A stretch of DNA of 31,453 bases from CAZJYT01 sp964550325 (GTDB lineage Bacteria; Patescibacteriota; Minisyncoccia; Minisyncoccales; CAZJYT01). The DNA lies in assembly GCA_964550325.1 (NCBI GenBank), contig CAZJYT010000009.1, positions 1 through 31,453 of the forward strand, read 5' to 3'. The position numbers and the translations under genes are program-made. Below the pieces are notes generated by a model. The model did not search any database. It was not told the origin of the DNA and saw nothing but the letters and a program-made list of their open reading frames with translations. Positions 7,153 through 15,512 of this stretch are shown one piece after another (the first letter of the stretch is position 1; each line of letters begins with the position of its first letter).

Positions 7153-7641
7153 ATGTTGCTTGGAAAAGAAGAAATTAAAAATATTATACCTTATCAAGAA
7201 CCATTTTTATTTGTTGATGGAATAGAGAAAATTGAAGGAAATGAAATTTATGGTTTTTTCCAAACCTCAAAGGAGGATTACTATTTTAGGGGACATTTTA
7301 TTGATTTTAAAATTATGCCAGGGGCTTTAATAATAGAAGCCTTAGCCCAGCTTTCTACTATTTATTTAAGAAAGAAAATTAGGGATGATAAAAGATACCA
7401 CTTTTTAGCCTATAAGATAAACTCTGTCCTCTTTTTTAAACCAATTTTTCCTGGTGATAAGATTGATTTGAGGGCTGAAATTTTAGGAATATATGATATT
7501 GATAAAGATAAAAAGATAGCTAATGTAAAAGCAAAAGCTTTTTCAAATGGAGAATTAAAGGTAGAAAGCAGATTTTCAGTAATAATTATAAAAAAAGAAG
7601 AGTTTGAGAAAAAATATCTCAAAGGTCGAAAAGAAGAATAA
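7153..7641 (+). CDS. fabZ: 3-hydroxyacyl-ACP dehydratase, FabZ type
   Basis: FabZ removes water from 3-hydroxyacyl-ACP to give trans-2-enoyl-ACP. The 162-residue single hotdog domain has the diagnostic IIPYQEPFLFVDGI opening (compare LPHRYPFLLVD), FRGHF with catalytic His48, and MPGALIIEALAQ with catalytic Glu62; the His-Glu distance of 14 matches E. coli FabZ. The lysine-rich C-terminus is slightly longer than usual. It lies between the GGR-family gene (6 nt) and the ornithine cyclodeaminase-family gene (13 nt). Confidence 0.92.
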   Translation: MLLGKEEIKNIIPYQEPFLFVDGIEKIEGNEIYGFFQTSKEDYYFRGHFIDFKIMPGALIIEALAQLSTIYLRKKIRDDKRYHFLAYKINSVLFFKPIFPGDKIDLRAEILGIYDIDKDKKIANVKAKAFSNGELKVESRFSVIIIKKEEFEKKYLKGRKEE

Positions 7642-7654
7642 AAAATAAAAAACA

Positions 7655-8632
7655 ATGCTAATTTTAACCCAAACAGATATTAAGAAACTTTTACCCCTAA
7701 GAGAGATTAAAAAAGTGATTTTAGCGGTAGAGAGAGCTTTTTATGATTTTGCAAAAGGAGATACCCAGATGCCTCCTAAGGTATATCTCGATTTTAAAAA
7801 ATATAAAGGCGATTTAAGAATAATGCCTGCTTTTTCTAAGACCTTAAATAAGGCAGGGACAAAGATAGTGAATGTCCACCCAGAAAATCCTAAAAGAAGG
7901 TTAAAAACAGTAATGGCAGTGATTGTTTTAAATGATCCCAAAACTGGTCTCCCCTTGGCTTTAATGGATGGAACTTATATTACCGCTCTTAGAACAGGAG
8001 CTGCGGGAGGGGTAGCGGTGAAATATTTAGCGAGGAAGTCAGCAAGGAGTCTAGGAGTAGTGGGAGCAGGAGAACAAGCCTTAACCCAGATTTTAGCAAT
8101 TAGTAAAGTAAAAAGGCTTAAAGAGATTTTGATTTACGATATTAAAGAAAAGCAGATTACTGAGTTAATTAAAAAATTAAAGAAAGAAAAAATTAAGGCT
8201 AAGAAGGGGAGCTTAAAGGAGGTGTGCCAAAAAGAAATTATTTGTACTACTACTCCTCTAAGAAAGCCTATTGTGAAATCAGAGTGGATTTTACCGGGAA
8301 CTCATATTAATGCAATTGGGGCTGATGCCGAAGGAAAACAGGAATTAGAGGTTGAGATTTTAAAAAGAGCCAAGATTTTTGTTGATTGTTGGGAACAAGC
8401 TTCACATTCTGGCGAAATCAATGTTCCCCTAAAAAAGGAAGAAATAAAAAAGGAGGATATTTATGGAGAATTAGGAGAGGTGGTAGCAAAAAAGAAAAAG
8501 GGAAGGGATAATGAGAATGAGATTACAATATTCGACTCCACTGGTTTAGCTATTCAGGACTTATATACTGCTAATTTAGTTTATAATTTGGCAAAAAGAA
8601 AGAAAATAGGAAGAGAGATAAAGATATTTTAA
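7655..8632 (+). CDS. Ornithine cyclodeaminase / mu-crystallin / alanine dehydrogenase family
   Basis: This 325-residue NAD(P)-dependent enzyme matches the family throughout: QMPPKVYLDF (near 39-48), the GDLRIMPAF strand, MDGTYITALRTGAAGGVAVKYLARK, the Rossmann motif GVVGAGEQA, the GTHINAIGADAEGKQELE segment, and ITIFDSTGLAIQDLYTA near the end. The PPKVYL and NVHPENP pattern is closer to archaeal alanine dehydrogenase (Ahy/AlaDH) than to ornithine cyclodeaminase; substrates in this family cannot be told apart reliably by eye. Its place between fabZ and fabK is unexplained by metabolism. No SD precedes the ATG. Confidence 0.85.
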   Translation: MLILTQTDIKKLLPLREIKKVILAVERAFYDFAKGDTQMPPKVYLDFKKYKGDLRIMPAFSKTLNKAGTKIVNVHPENPKRRLKTVMAVIVLNDPKTGLPLALMDGTYITALRTGAAGGVAVKYLARKSARSLGVVGAGEQALTQILAISKVKRLKEILIYDIKEKQITELIKKLKKEKIKAKKGSLKEVCQKEIICTTTPLRKPIVKSEWILPGTHINAIGADAEGKQELEVEILKRAKIFVDCWEQASHSGEINVPLKKEEIKKEDIYGELGEVVAKKKKGRDNENEITIFDSTGLAIQDLYTANLVYNLAKRKKIGREIKIF

Positions 8633-8643
8633 TTTCTCTTTTT

Positions 8644-9561
8644 ATGTTAAAAAGTAACCGAGTCTGTGAAATTCTGAAAATAAAATACCCTATTTTACAG
8701 GGTGGGATGGCGGGGATTTCAGAACATAAATTGGTTTCTGCGGTTTCTAATGCCGGAGGATTAGGGATAATCGGTGCTGGTCTGATGCCCCCAGAATGGT
8801 TAGAGAAGGAGATTAAGTTAACCAAGGAATTAAGTGATAAACCCTTTGGAGTAAATCTATTTATGCAAAATCCGAGATTGAAAGAACAGGTAAAAATGGT
8901 AATTAAATATCAGGTCCCAGTGGTTCTTACTGGGGGAGGAAATCCTCTTCCTTTGTTTCCTTATTTACAAGCAGTAGGGATAAAAATAATTCCTGTCGTT
9001 CCTTCTCCAAGGTTGGCTAAAAAAATGGAAGAAAAGGGAGCAGATGCGGTGGTAGTAGAAGGTTTAGAATCGGGAGGTCATATTGGGCAGAATACTACTC
9101 TTTCCTTAGTGCCCCAGAGTAAAAGCTTACTTCAAAGGATTCCCCTAATTTCAGCTGGTGGAATTTATGATGGGAAAAGTGCAAAGGCGGTATTTATATT
9201 AGGTGCAGAAGGTATCCAAATGGGGACAAGATTTTTAGCTTCTAAAGAATGTCAGATTTCAGAGGAATATAAGGAAAAGATTGTTACCGCTACTGCTGAT
9301 GATATTTCAGTGGTATTAAGATTTACTGGACACCCTTTAAGAGTAATCAAAAATAAATGGGCAGAAGAAATGCTGAGGTTAGAAGAAAGAAACCCTTTTC
9401 CAGAAGAAATCAAGGCAGAAAAAATTGTTAGCTCTTTAGCTAAAGAGGATGTGGAGAATATTCCTTTAATGGCTGGGGTTTGTGCGGGAGCTATTAAAGA
9501 AATTAAAAGTTGTAAAGAGATAATAGAAGAGATCGGAAAAGAGATTAGCTCTCTTTCTTAA
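8644..9561 (+). CDS. fabK: Enoyl-ACP reductase II (FMN-dependent)
   Basis: FabK performs the last reduction of each fatty-acid elongation cycle, using FMN and NAD(P)H. The 305-residue TIM-barrel protein follows Streptococcus FabK closely: YPILQGGMAGIS, SNAGGLGIIGAG, DKPFGVNLF, TGGGNP, IIPVVPSPRLAKKMEEKGADAVVVEG, ESGGHIG with the conserved His146, and PLISAGGIYDGKSAKAVFILGAEGIQMGTRF. These distinguish it from nitronate monooxygenases of the same fold. It is somewhat shorter at the C-terminus than some homologues. It is 11 nt after the previous gene and 5 nt before plsC, which fits one transcript. Confidence 0.92.
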   Translation: MLKSNRVCEILKIKYPILQGGMAGISEHKLVSAVSNAGGLGIIGAGLMPPEWLEKEIKLTKELSDKPFGVNLFMQNPRLKEQVKMVIKYQVPVVLTGGGNPLPLFPYLQAVGIKIIPVVPSPRLAKKMEEKGADAVVVEGLESGGHIGQNTTLSLVPQSKSLLQRIPLISAGGIYDGKSAKAVFILGAEGIQMGTRFLASKECQISEEYKEKIVTATADDISVVLRFTGHPLRVIKNKWAEEMLRLEERNPFPEEIKAEKIVSSLAKEDVENIPLMAGVCAGAIKEIKSCKEIIEEIGKEISSLS

Positions 9562-9566
9562 TTTCT

Positions 9567-10244
9567 ATGAATCGTCTTTTGTCTCTTTGGTGTTTTCTTT
9601 TTTTAAAGCCCCTAATTGGATGGACCTTTATTAAAGAAGTGAGAGGAAAAGAGAATATTCCCCAGAGAAATTTTATTTTAGCCGCCAATCACCAAAGTCA
9701 TTTTGATCAAATTGTAACAGGATATATCTGTGTTCCCCGAAGGTTCCATATGATTGGGCAAATAGATAAATATGAAGGAATTTCAGGTTTCTTAAGAGAT
9801 TTCCTTTATTTTTTAGCTGGGACAATTCCTGTAAACAGGAAAGATAAAGAATCTAAAAGAAAGGCACTCTTAAAGGCGATAGAGGTTTTAAAGAAGGGAG
9901 ACATTTTAATTATTTATCCCGAAGGTACCCGTTCCAGAACTGGTAGGATTCAAGAGGGGAAATTGGGCGTTGCTAAGATCTATTTAAAAACCGGACTTCC
10001 TATTTTGCCAGTAGGAATTAAGGGAACATTTGAACTTCTTCCTCCGGGAAAGGTTTTTCCAAAGATAAAAAAAGCAATTATAATTAACATTGGTAAACCT
10101 CTCTTTTTTAAAGAAGACTTAGAGAAGGTTAGAAATTTAGAGTGTGATTCTCTTAGATATCAAGAAATATGTAAGAAAATTACAGAAGAAGTGATGGGAG
10201 AAATAAAAAATTTAATATATGATAAAAAAAATTCTCATTGCTAA
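9567..10244 (+). CDS. plsC: 1-acylglycerol-3-phosphate acyltransferase (PlsC-like)
   Basis: Acyltransferases of this family add the second acyl chain to lysophosphatidic acid in membrane lipid synthesis. The 225-residue protein has the HX4D motif NHQSHFD (His42, Asp47), the glycerophosphate-binding YPEGTRSRTG (Glu119 to Arg122 and beyond), and the downstream LPILPVGIKGT block. A hydrophobic N-terminus (about 3-20) could associate with the membrane. Lysophospholipid specificity is inferred, as related acyltransferases share these motifs. The gene overlaps the biotin carboxylase gene by 26 nt in another frame, implying translational coupling. Confidence 0.85.
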   Translation: MNRLLSLWCFLFLKPLIGWTFIKEVRGKENIPQRNFILAANHQSHFDQIVTGYICVPRRFHMIGQIDKYEGISGFLRDFLYFLAGTIPVNRKDKESKRKALLKAIEVLKKGDILIIYPEGTRSRTGRIQEGKLGVAKIYLKTGLPILPVGIKGTFELLPPGKVFPKIKKAIIINIGKPLFFKEDLEKVRNLECDSLRYQEICKKITEEVMGEIKNLIYDKKNSHC

Positions 10245-11772
10245 TAGAGGTGAGATCGCCCTAAGGGTTATAAGGACCTGTAAGGAAATAGGCGTGAAAA
10301 CAGTAGCCCTCTGCCCCCTACCTGGGCAGGAGAAGAATTTTTTAGAAACCCAGTTAGCAGATGAATATTATTTTTTAGGAAAGGAAGGAGTAGAAGGCTA
10401 TTTAGACAAACGCCTTTTAATTGAGATTGCTAAAAAGGCAAGGGTAGATGCTATTCATCCAGGATATGGATTTTTGGCAGAAAATTGGGAATTTGCGAAG
10501 CTTTGCAAAAGACATAAAATAATTTTTATTGGTCCCTCACCTCTAATTTTGAAAAACCTAGAAAATAAATTGAGGGCAAAAAAAATCGCCAGAAAAGTAA
10601 GGATTCCTGTCTTACCAGATAGTCAGGGACCAATAAGAAGCAAAAAGGATTTAGTAAAATGGGCAAGAAAGATTGCTCCCCCCTTTGTTTTAAAGGCTTT
10701 AAGAGGTGGGGGGGGCGTGGGAATAAAGGTAATAAATGGAGAAATCTCTTTGGGAGAATTATTTTTTCTTTGCGGGAGCCTTCAAAGACAAACAAGAACA
10801 GCCTTTGCAGACACCGATCTCTATTTAGAAAAGAGCCTTCCAAGGGTAAAGCATATTGAATTTCAAATTTTAGGTGATGGGAAAAAATTTTTACATTTAG
10901 GGGAGAGAGAATGTACCATTCAAAGAAGATTTCAGAAGCTATTAGAGGAAGCTCCTTCAATGAGCATTGAACAGGGATTAAGAGAGAAAATGGCATATTT
11001 AGCTTTAAAGATGGCAAAGGAATTAAGGTATGAAGGCGTGGCAACAATAGAATTTTTGGTTGATGAAAAGAAAAACTTTTATTTTATAGAGGTGAATCCG
11101 AGGATTCAGGTTGAACATCCGATTACTGAAGTAATCACTGGGATTGATTTAGTTGAACAACAAATTAAGATTGCCCAGAAAGAAAGAATTAAGTTTTCAC
11201 AAGATGATATTTACTTCTCTGGATGGGCAATTGAAGCGAGAATTAATGCTGAAGATCCTCTTAAAAATTTTAAGCCTTGTCCTGGAAAGGTAGAAAGATA
11301 TTTTCCCCCTGGGGGACAAGGAGTCTTTGTTCACACCTTTTTACACGATGGCCAGGAAATCTTTCCCTATTTTGACCCTCTTTTAGTGAAATTAATTGGA
11401 TTTGGTAAGGACAGAAAGGAGGCAATTTCCAGACTAAGGAGGGCTTTGGATGAGATAATAATTACTGGGATAAAAACCAACATTCCTCTTTTTAAGGCAT
11501 TACTAACTGAAGAAAGGTTTTTAAGGGGATATTTTTATACCGATTTTATAGAAAAGGGCAAGATTTTAGAAAAGATCAACTTAGCCGAAATTTGCGAAAA
11601 AATTCATTTTCCCAAAGAAGGAATTGAGGAGAAGGAAATTGCAAAGATGGTTTTTGAAATTTATCAGGCTCTTAGAGAAGGCACCAAAGGAGATTTGCAA
11701 AAAGAAAATGTTTTTTCTAATAATTGGCTAATGGCAGAAAGATTGAAAATGCTGAATGATTATGAAATTTAA
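10219..11772 (+). CDS. accC: Biotin carboxylase subunit of acetyl/propionyl-CoA carboxylase
   Basis: The enzyme carboxylates carrier-bound biotin with ATP and bicarbonate. The 517 residues show the N-terminal ILIANRGEIALRVIRTCKE, HPGYGFLAEN, the ATP-grasp glycine loop GGGGVGIK (163-170), KHIEFQILGD, ERECTIQRRFQKLLEEAPS and EVNPRIQVEHPITE. It is about 65 residues longer than E. coli AccC. The extra C-terminus (SNNWLMAERLKML at its end) resembles the linker before the carrier domain of propionyl-CoA carboxylase alpha chains, as if that chain were split into two genes here. Two oddities: the usual RRHQK or RRNQK reads RRFQK, and the glycine loop has Val where Arg or Lys is common. It overlaps plsC by 26 nt and the carrier gene by 17 nt (11 nt if that starts at 11762). 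Confidence 0.93.
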   Translation: MIKKILIANRGEIALRVIRTCKEIGVKTVALCPLPGQEKNFLETQLADEYYFLGKEGVEGYLDKRLLIEIAKKARVDAIHPGYGFLAENWEFAKLCKRHKIIFIGPSPLILKNLENKLRAKKIARKVRIPVLPDSQGPIRSKKDLVKWARKIAPPFVLKALRGGGGVGIKVINGEISLGELFFLCGSLQRQTRTAFADTDLYLEKSLPRVKHIEFQILGDGKKFLHLGERECTIQRRFQKLLEEAPSMSIEQGLREKMAYLALKMAKELRYEGVATIEFLVDEKKNFYFIEVNPRIQVEHPITEVITGIDLVEQQIKIAQKERIKFSQDDIYFSGWAIEARINAEDPLKNFKPCPGKVERYFPPGGQGVFVHTFLHDGQEIFPYFDPLLVKLIGFGKDRKEAISRLRRALDEIIITGIKTNIPLFKALLTEERFLRGYFYTDFIEKGKILEKINLAEICEKIHFPKEGIEEKEIAKMVFEIYQALREGTKGDLQKENVFSNNWLMAERLKMLNDYEI

Positions 11773-12145
11773 GGTTAAACTCAGAGAGAAAGAATATCAA
11801 ATTGATCTTGAAGAAAAAGAAGATAAGGTGAGGGTTAAAGTTAATGATAAAGAGTTCCTTTTTAGCAAAAAAGAAGAGATAGAAAAGGTCTCCTCTCTTT
11901 CTGTTCGTCTCCCTCAAAAAAGAGAATTTAAAAAGAAAGAGATTCTAGCTCCTATTTCTGGGGTAATTAGTGAGATTTTTGTCAAAGAGAAGGAGGTTGT
12001 GAAAAAAGGTGAAAGATTGATAATTTTATCCGCAATGAAAATGGAAAATGAGATTTCAGCCCACCAAGAAGGGAGAATAAAAAATATTTTGGTAAAAAAG
12101 GGGCAAAAGGTAAACCAGGGAGAGGTTTTAATTGTTTTAGAATGA
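11756..12145 (+). CDS. accB: Biotin carboxyl carrier protein
   Basis: This small protein carries the covalently bound biotin between carboxylase and carboxyltransferase. The last 70 residues form a biotinyl domain: ILAPISGVISEIFVKEKEVVKKGE, then SAMKMENEI with the biotinyl lysine at residue 95, then GQKVNQGEVLIVLE. The N-terminal part is charged and beta-rich rather than the Ala/Pro-rich linker of many AccB proteins, more like the carrier of propionyl-CoA or sodium-pump decarboxylase systems. A second in-frame ATG at 11762 (MKFKVKL) is an equally good start and would give 127 residues. The gene overlaps the upstream carboxylase gene and, by ATGA, the biotin ligase gene. Confidence 0.92.
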   Translation: MIMKFKVKLREKEYQIDLEEKEDKVRVKVNDKEFLFSKKEEIEKVSSLSVRLPQKREFKKKEILAPISGVISEIFVKEKEVVKKGERLIILSAMKMENEISAHQEGRIKNILVKKGQKVNQGEVLIVLE

Positions 12146-12678
12146 AAATTTTAAAATTTAAAAAACTTAGCTCTACCCAGGAAAAGGCAAAAGAGTTGAT
12201 AAAAGAAAATAAAAATAATTCTTCCTGGATAGTAATATTTAGCAAAGAACAGATAAAAGGAAAGGGAAGAAAGGGAAATAAGTGGTATTCTCCTGAGGGA
12301 GGTCTTTATTTTTCTATAATCTTACCCCCTTTTAAAATTAAGAAATTAGAAAATTTGACAATTTTGACTGCTTATATTATAGCTAAAAAGTTGAAGGATA
12401 ATTTTAATTTAGAGCCCTTGATTAAGCTTCCAAATGATATTTTAATAAAAGGAAGAAAAATTTGTGGAATTTTGACAGAGAATACAATCTTGGGAGAAAG
12501 GGTAGCAAGTTCTATAATAGGAGTAGGGATAAATACCAATCTTGAGAGCTTTCCTAAAGAGTTAAAAAATAAGGCTACCTCTCTTAAGATTGAAACAAAA
12601 AAAGAAGTAGATAATGACAAGCTTTTAAGAGAAATCGTAACAGAGTTAAAAAAAGAATTTTTAGCCTATGGCTTTTGA
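12142..12678 (+). CDS. birA: Minimal biotin-[carboxylase] ligase
   Basis: BirA activates biotin with ATP and attaches it to the carrier lysine. The 178-residue protein has the catalytic domain only: LSSTQEKAKEL, the adenylate loop GKGRKGNKWYSPEGGLYFS (about 40-58), KLPNDILIKGRKICGILTE with the conserved lysine, and IIGVGINTN. It lacks the N-terminal helix-turn-helix of regulatory BirA and also the C-terminal SH3-like domain, so it cannot repress biotin genes by the usual mechanism. ATGA overlap with the carrier gene and an 11-nt overlap with the carboxyltransferase gene place it inside the carboxylase operon, between its substrate and its partner. Confidence 0.92.
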   Translation: MKILKFKKLSSTQEKAKELIKENKNNSSWIVIFSKEQIKGKGRKGNKWYSPEGGLYFSIILPPFKIKKLENLTILTAYIIAKKLKDNFNLEPLIKLPNDILIKGRKICGILTENTILGERVASSIIGVGINTNLESFPKELKNKATSLKIETKKEVDNDKLLREIVTELKKEFLAYGF

Positions 12679-14224
12679 AAAAGAGCTTCAAAAATTTAAA
12701 GAAAAAAATAAAGAATTGAGAAAAGCTGAATTGGTTGAGAAGCAACACCAAAAAGGGAAGTTGACTGCCAGAGAAAGAATTGATTTACTCTTAGATCCCG
12801 GAACCTTTGTTGAAATAGACCCCTTTGTAGAAACCCGATTTTCTCATTTAGGATTGGAAAAGAAAAAAGCTCCTGGTGATGGAGTGATTACAGGTTTTGG
12901 TAAAATTTTTGGACGAAAGGTTTATCTTTTCTCTCAAGATTTTTCTCAAATAGGGGGAACAGTAGGAGAGATGCATGGAAAGAAGATTGCCAAGGTGTAT
13001 AAATTAGCAAGAAAAACAGGTTGCCCAATCATTGGGATTTATGATTCTGGAGGAGCGAGAATTCAAGAAGGAATTTCTGCCTTAGATGCCTATGGAGAAA
13101 TTTTTAGAGAGGAAATCTTAGCTTCTGGAATAATTCCCCAGATTTCAGTTGTTGTTGGTCCTTGTGCTGGCGGAGCTTCTTATGGGCCTGCCTTGTCAGA
13201 TTTTGTTTTTATGGTAGAGGGAATCGCTTTTATGTTTATTACAGGACCTGAGGTAATAAATAAGGTAACTGGGGAGGAGATTTCCTTTGAGGAATTAGGA
13301 GGAGCTTCGGTCCAAACCCAAAAATCAGGATGTGCCCATTTTTCCTTTCAGGATGAGGCAGAATGTTTTTTTTCTGTGAGAAAATTATTAGGTTATCTCC
13401 CTCAGAATAATCTTGAAAATCCTCCCACCCAAAAAGGTTTTCTCTCTCAGATATTTGAAACAAAAGAAAATTACCGTCTTTTAGAAATTCTACCTCAAGA
13501 AGAAAAAAAGTCTTATGACATCAAGGAGGTGATTTCTGAAATTTTTGATGAAGACTCTTTCTTTGAAATTCAGCCAGACTTTGCCCAAAATCTTGTGGTT
13601 GGATTTGCAAGGCTAAGAGGTTATGTTATAGGAGTAGTAGCTACCCAGCCCAAAATTTTGGCTGGCGTCTTAGATATTGATTCGTCCGACAAGATTTCAA
13701 GATTTGTAAGATTTTGTGATTGTTTTAATATCCCTCTTATTACCATTGTAGATACCCCTGGATATTTACCAGGAAAAGAACAAGAATGGGGCGGGATTAT
13801 TAGGCACGGAGCTAAAGTCTTATATGTTTTTTCAGAGGCTACTGTTCCTAAGATCTCTCTGGTTTTAAGGAAAGCCTTTGGTGGAGCTTATATTGCCTTA
13901 GTCTCAAAGAAATTGGGGTTTGATTTTGTAATTTGCTGGCCAACTGCCCAGATGGCTGTAATGGGACCTGAACAGATGGTGAGAATAATTTATAAAAAAG
14001 AGTTAGAAAAGTTAGAAGGGAAAGAAAGAGAAAAAATGGAAAAAGAAAAGATTTCTCAATTAAAAGAAATATTTTTAAATCCCTACCAGCCTGCGAAATT
14101 AGGACAGGTTGATATGGTAATTCATCCTAAGGATACTAGGGAGGTGTTAATCCAATGTTTGGAGACACTCTTAAATAAAAGAGAACCAAAGGTTCCAAGA
14201 AAACATGGGAACATCCCACTCTAA
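12668..14224 (+). CDS. Acyl-CoA carboxylase carboxyltransferase subunit (PccB/AccD5 type)
   Basis: This subunit moves the carboxyl group from carboxybiotin to acetyl-CoA or propionyl-CoA. Its 518 residues hold both halves of the carboxyltransferase fused in one chain, as in PccB, not the separate AccA and AccD of E. coli. Landmarks are KGKLTARERIDLLLDPGTFVE, YDSGGARIQEGISALDAYGEIF, VVGPCAGGASYGPALSDF in the first half, and PLITIVDTPGYLPGKEQEWGGIIRHGAK, RKAFGGAYIALVSK and AQMAVMGPEQMV in the second. Whether it makes malonyl-CoA or methylmalonyl-CoA cannot be read by eye; the fatty-acid genes beside it favour malonyl-CoA. There is 1 nt between its stop and the preferred thiC start. Confidence 0.93.
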   Translation: MAFEKELQKFKEKNKELRKAELVEKQHQKGKLTARERIDLLLDPGTFVEIDPFVETRFSHLGLEKKKAPGDGVITGFGKIFGRKVYLFSQDFSQIGGTVGEMHGKKIAKVYKLARKTGCPIIGIYDSGGARIQEGISALDAYGEIFREEILASGIIPQISVVVGPCAGGASYGPALSDFVFMVEGIAFMFITGPEVINKVTGEEISFEELGGASVQTQKSGCAHFSFQDEAECFFSVRKLLGYLPQNNLENPPTQKGFLSQIFETKENYRLLEILPQEEKKSYDIKEVISEIFDEDSFFEIQPDFAQNLVVGFARLRGYVIGVVATQPKILAGVLDIDSSDKISRFVRFCDCFNIPLITIVDTPGYLPGKEQEWGGIIRHGAKVLYVFSEATVPKISLVLRKAFGGAYIALVSKKLGFDFVICWPTAQMAVMGPEQMVRIIYKKELEKLEGKEREKMEKEKISQLKEIFLNPYQPAKLGQVDMVIHPKDTREVLIQCLETLLNKREPKVPRKHGNIPL

Positions 14225-14225
14225 T

Positions 14226-15482
14226 ATGACACAACTTGAATTAGCCAAAAGAGGAAAGACAAGTTGGCAGATGAGATTTGTGGCTGAGAGGGAGAAAATA
14301 AAGCTAAGAGAACTAAAAGAGAGAATAGCCAAAGGGTGGGTAGTTATTTTAGCTAATAAGAATCACCAGAAAGTAAAACCCCTTGGAATTGGAGATGGCC
14401 TGAAAATAAAGGTGAATGCCAATATTGGTACCTCTCCTATAAAGGTAGATTTAAGAGAAGAACTAAGAAAATTAAAGGTAGCAATTGAGGCTGAGACCGA
14501 TACGATAATGGATCTGAGCTGTGGAGGAAAGATTGATAAAATCAGAAGAAATTTGATCAAAAGATGTCCCTTACCCTTTGGGACGGTCCCAATTTACCAG
14601 GCGGTTTTAGAAGCTGGGGGAATAAAAAATTTAAATCTTCACATTTATCTTTCAGTGCTGGAAAAACAAGCAAAAGAAGGGGTAGATTTTATGACAGTAC
14701 ATGCAGGAGTAAGAAAAAAATTTTTACCTTTGCTCAAAAAGAGGTTAATACCTTGTGTTAGTAGAGGTGGGAATATAATCTTAAGATGGATGAGATACCA
14801 CAAAAGAGAAAGCTTTCTCTTTGAAGGTTTTAAAAAAATTTTGGAGGTTGCAAAGAAATACGATGTTACCTTAAGTTTGGGTGATGGTTTAAGACCAGGT
14901 TGTTTGGCAGATGCTACAGATGTTTCTCAAATTGAGGAACTAAAGACATTGGGAAAACTTCACAAATTAGCTCTAAATTCTGGTGTTCAAACCATTATTG
15001 AGGGTCCGGGCCATATTCCTTTAAATGAGATTGAACTTAACATCAAACTGGAAAAAAAATATTGTCAAAAAGCCCCTTTTTTTGTTTTAGGACCCCTACC
15101 CATTGATATCGGGGCAACAAAAGATGATATAGGAGCTGCTATTGGAGGGGCGGTAGCTGGTTGGAAGGGTGCTGATTTTTTGTGTTATGTTACTAGAAAA
15201 GAACACATAGGATTACCAGAGATAGAGGATGTAAAAGAGGGAGTGAAGGTAGCGAGATTAGCAGTAGAGATTGCTGAAATTGCTAAAGGAAATAAAGAAG
15301 CAATCTTAAGAAATTATAAGATGTCTAAGGCAAGGAAGGAGGTAAATTGGAAAGAGATGTTTAAATATTCTCTCTTTCACAAAGAGTTTAAAAAATTAAG
15401 AGAAAAAGAAGTCTCTCAAAAGCCAAACCTAAAAAAAGCTAAGTTCTGTTCAATGTGTGGAGACTTTTGTGTTTTCTTTTAG
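14226..15482 (+). CDS. thiC: Phosphomethylpyrimidine synthase (HMP-P synthase)
   Basis: This radical SAM enzyme converts aminoimidazole ribotide to hydroxymethylpyrimidine phosphate for thiamine. I chose the ATG at 14226 (MTQLELAKRGK...), which matches family N-termini, over an in-frame ATG at 14205 that overlaps the upstream gene; the product is 418 residues, the short form without the long N-terminal extension. Landmarks include VNANIGTSP, DLSCGGKIDKIRRNLIKRCPLPFGTVPIYQ, DFMTVHAGV, SRGGNIILRWM, LGDGLRPGC, EGPGHIPL and GPLPIDIGATKDDIGAAIGGA. The cluster-binding cysteines at the end read CSMCGDFC, a CX2CX3C spacing. No TPP riboswitch precedes it, as it is embedded in the operon. Other thiamine genes are absent. 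Confidence 0.93.
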   Translation: MTQLELAKRGKTSWQMRFVAEREKIKLRELKERIAKGWVVILANKNHQKVKPLGIGDGLKIKVNANIGTSPIKVDLREELRKLKVAIEAETDTIMDLSCGGKIDKIRRNLIKRCPLPFGTVPIYQAVLEAGGIKNLNLHIYLSVLEKQAKEGVDFMTVHAGVRKKFLPLLKKRLIPCVSRGGNIILRWMRYHKRESFLFEGFKKILEVAKKYDVTLSLGDGLRPGCLADATDVSQIEELKTLGKLHKLALNSGVQTIIEGPGHIPLNEIELNIKLEKKYCQKAPFFVLGPLPIDIGATKDDIGAAIGGAVAGWKGADFLCYVTRKEHIGLPEIEDVKEGVKVARLAVEIAEIAKGNKEAILRNYKMSKARKEVNWKEMFKYSLFHKEFKKLREKEVSQKPNLKKAKFCSMCGDFCVFF

Positions 15483-15483
15483 C

Positions 15484-15512
15484 TTGACTTTTTAAAAATC
15501 GGACTTTAGAAT
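15484..15512 (+). promoter_or_regulatory. Sigma-70-type promoter placed for a leaderless transcript
   Basis: TTGACT (15484-15489), 17-nt spacer, TAGAAT (15507-15512). The -10 overlaps the first ATG of the downstream gene (15511), and a second in-frame ATG begins at 15520, exactly 7 nt after the -10, where transcription is expected to start. This fits a leaderless mRNA beginning at the A of that ATG. Confidence 0.55.

Noticed and set aside
10526..11047. 173-residue ORF antisense to the biotin carboxylase
   Set aside because: It is a shadow of the conserved gene, without motifs or initiation context.
14100..14226. TPP riboswitch for thiC
   Set aside because: The upstream sequence is coding sequence of the carboxyltransferase, with no THI-box motif.
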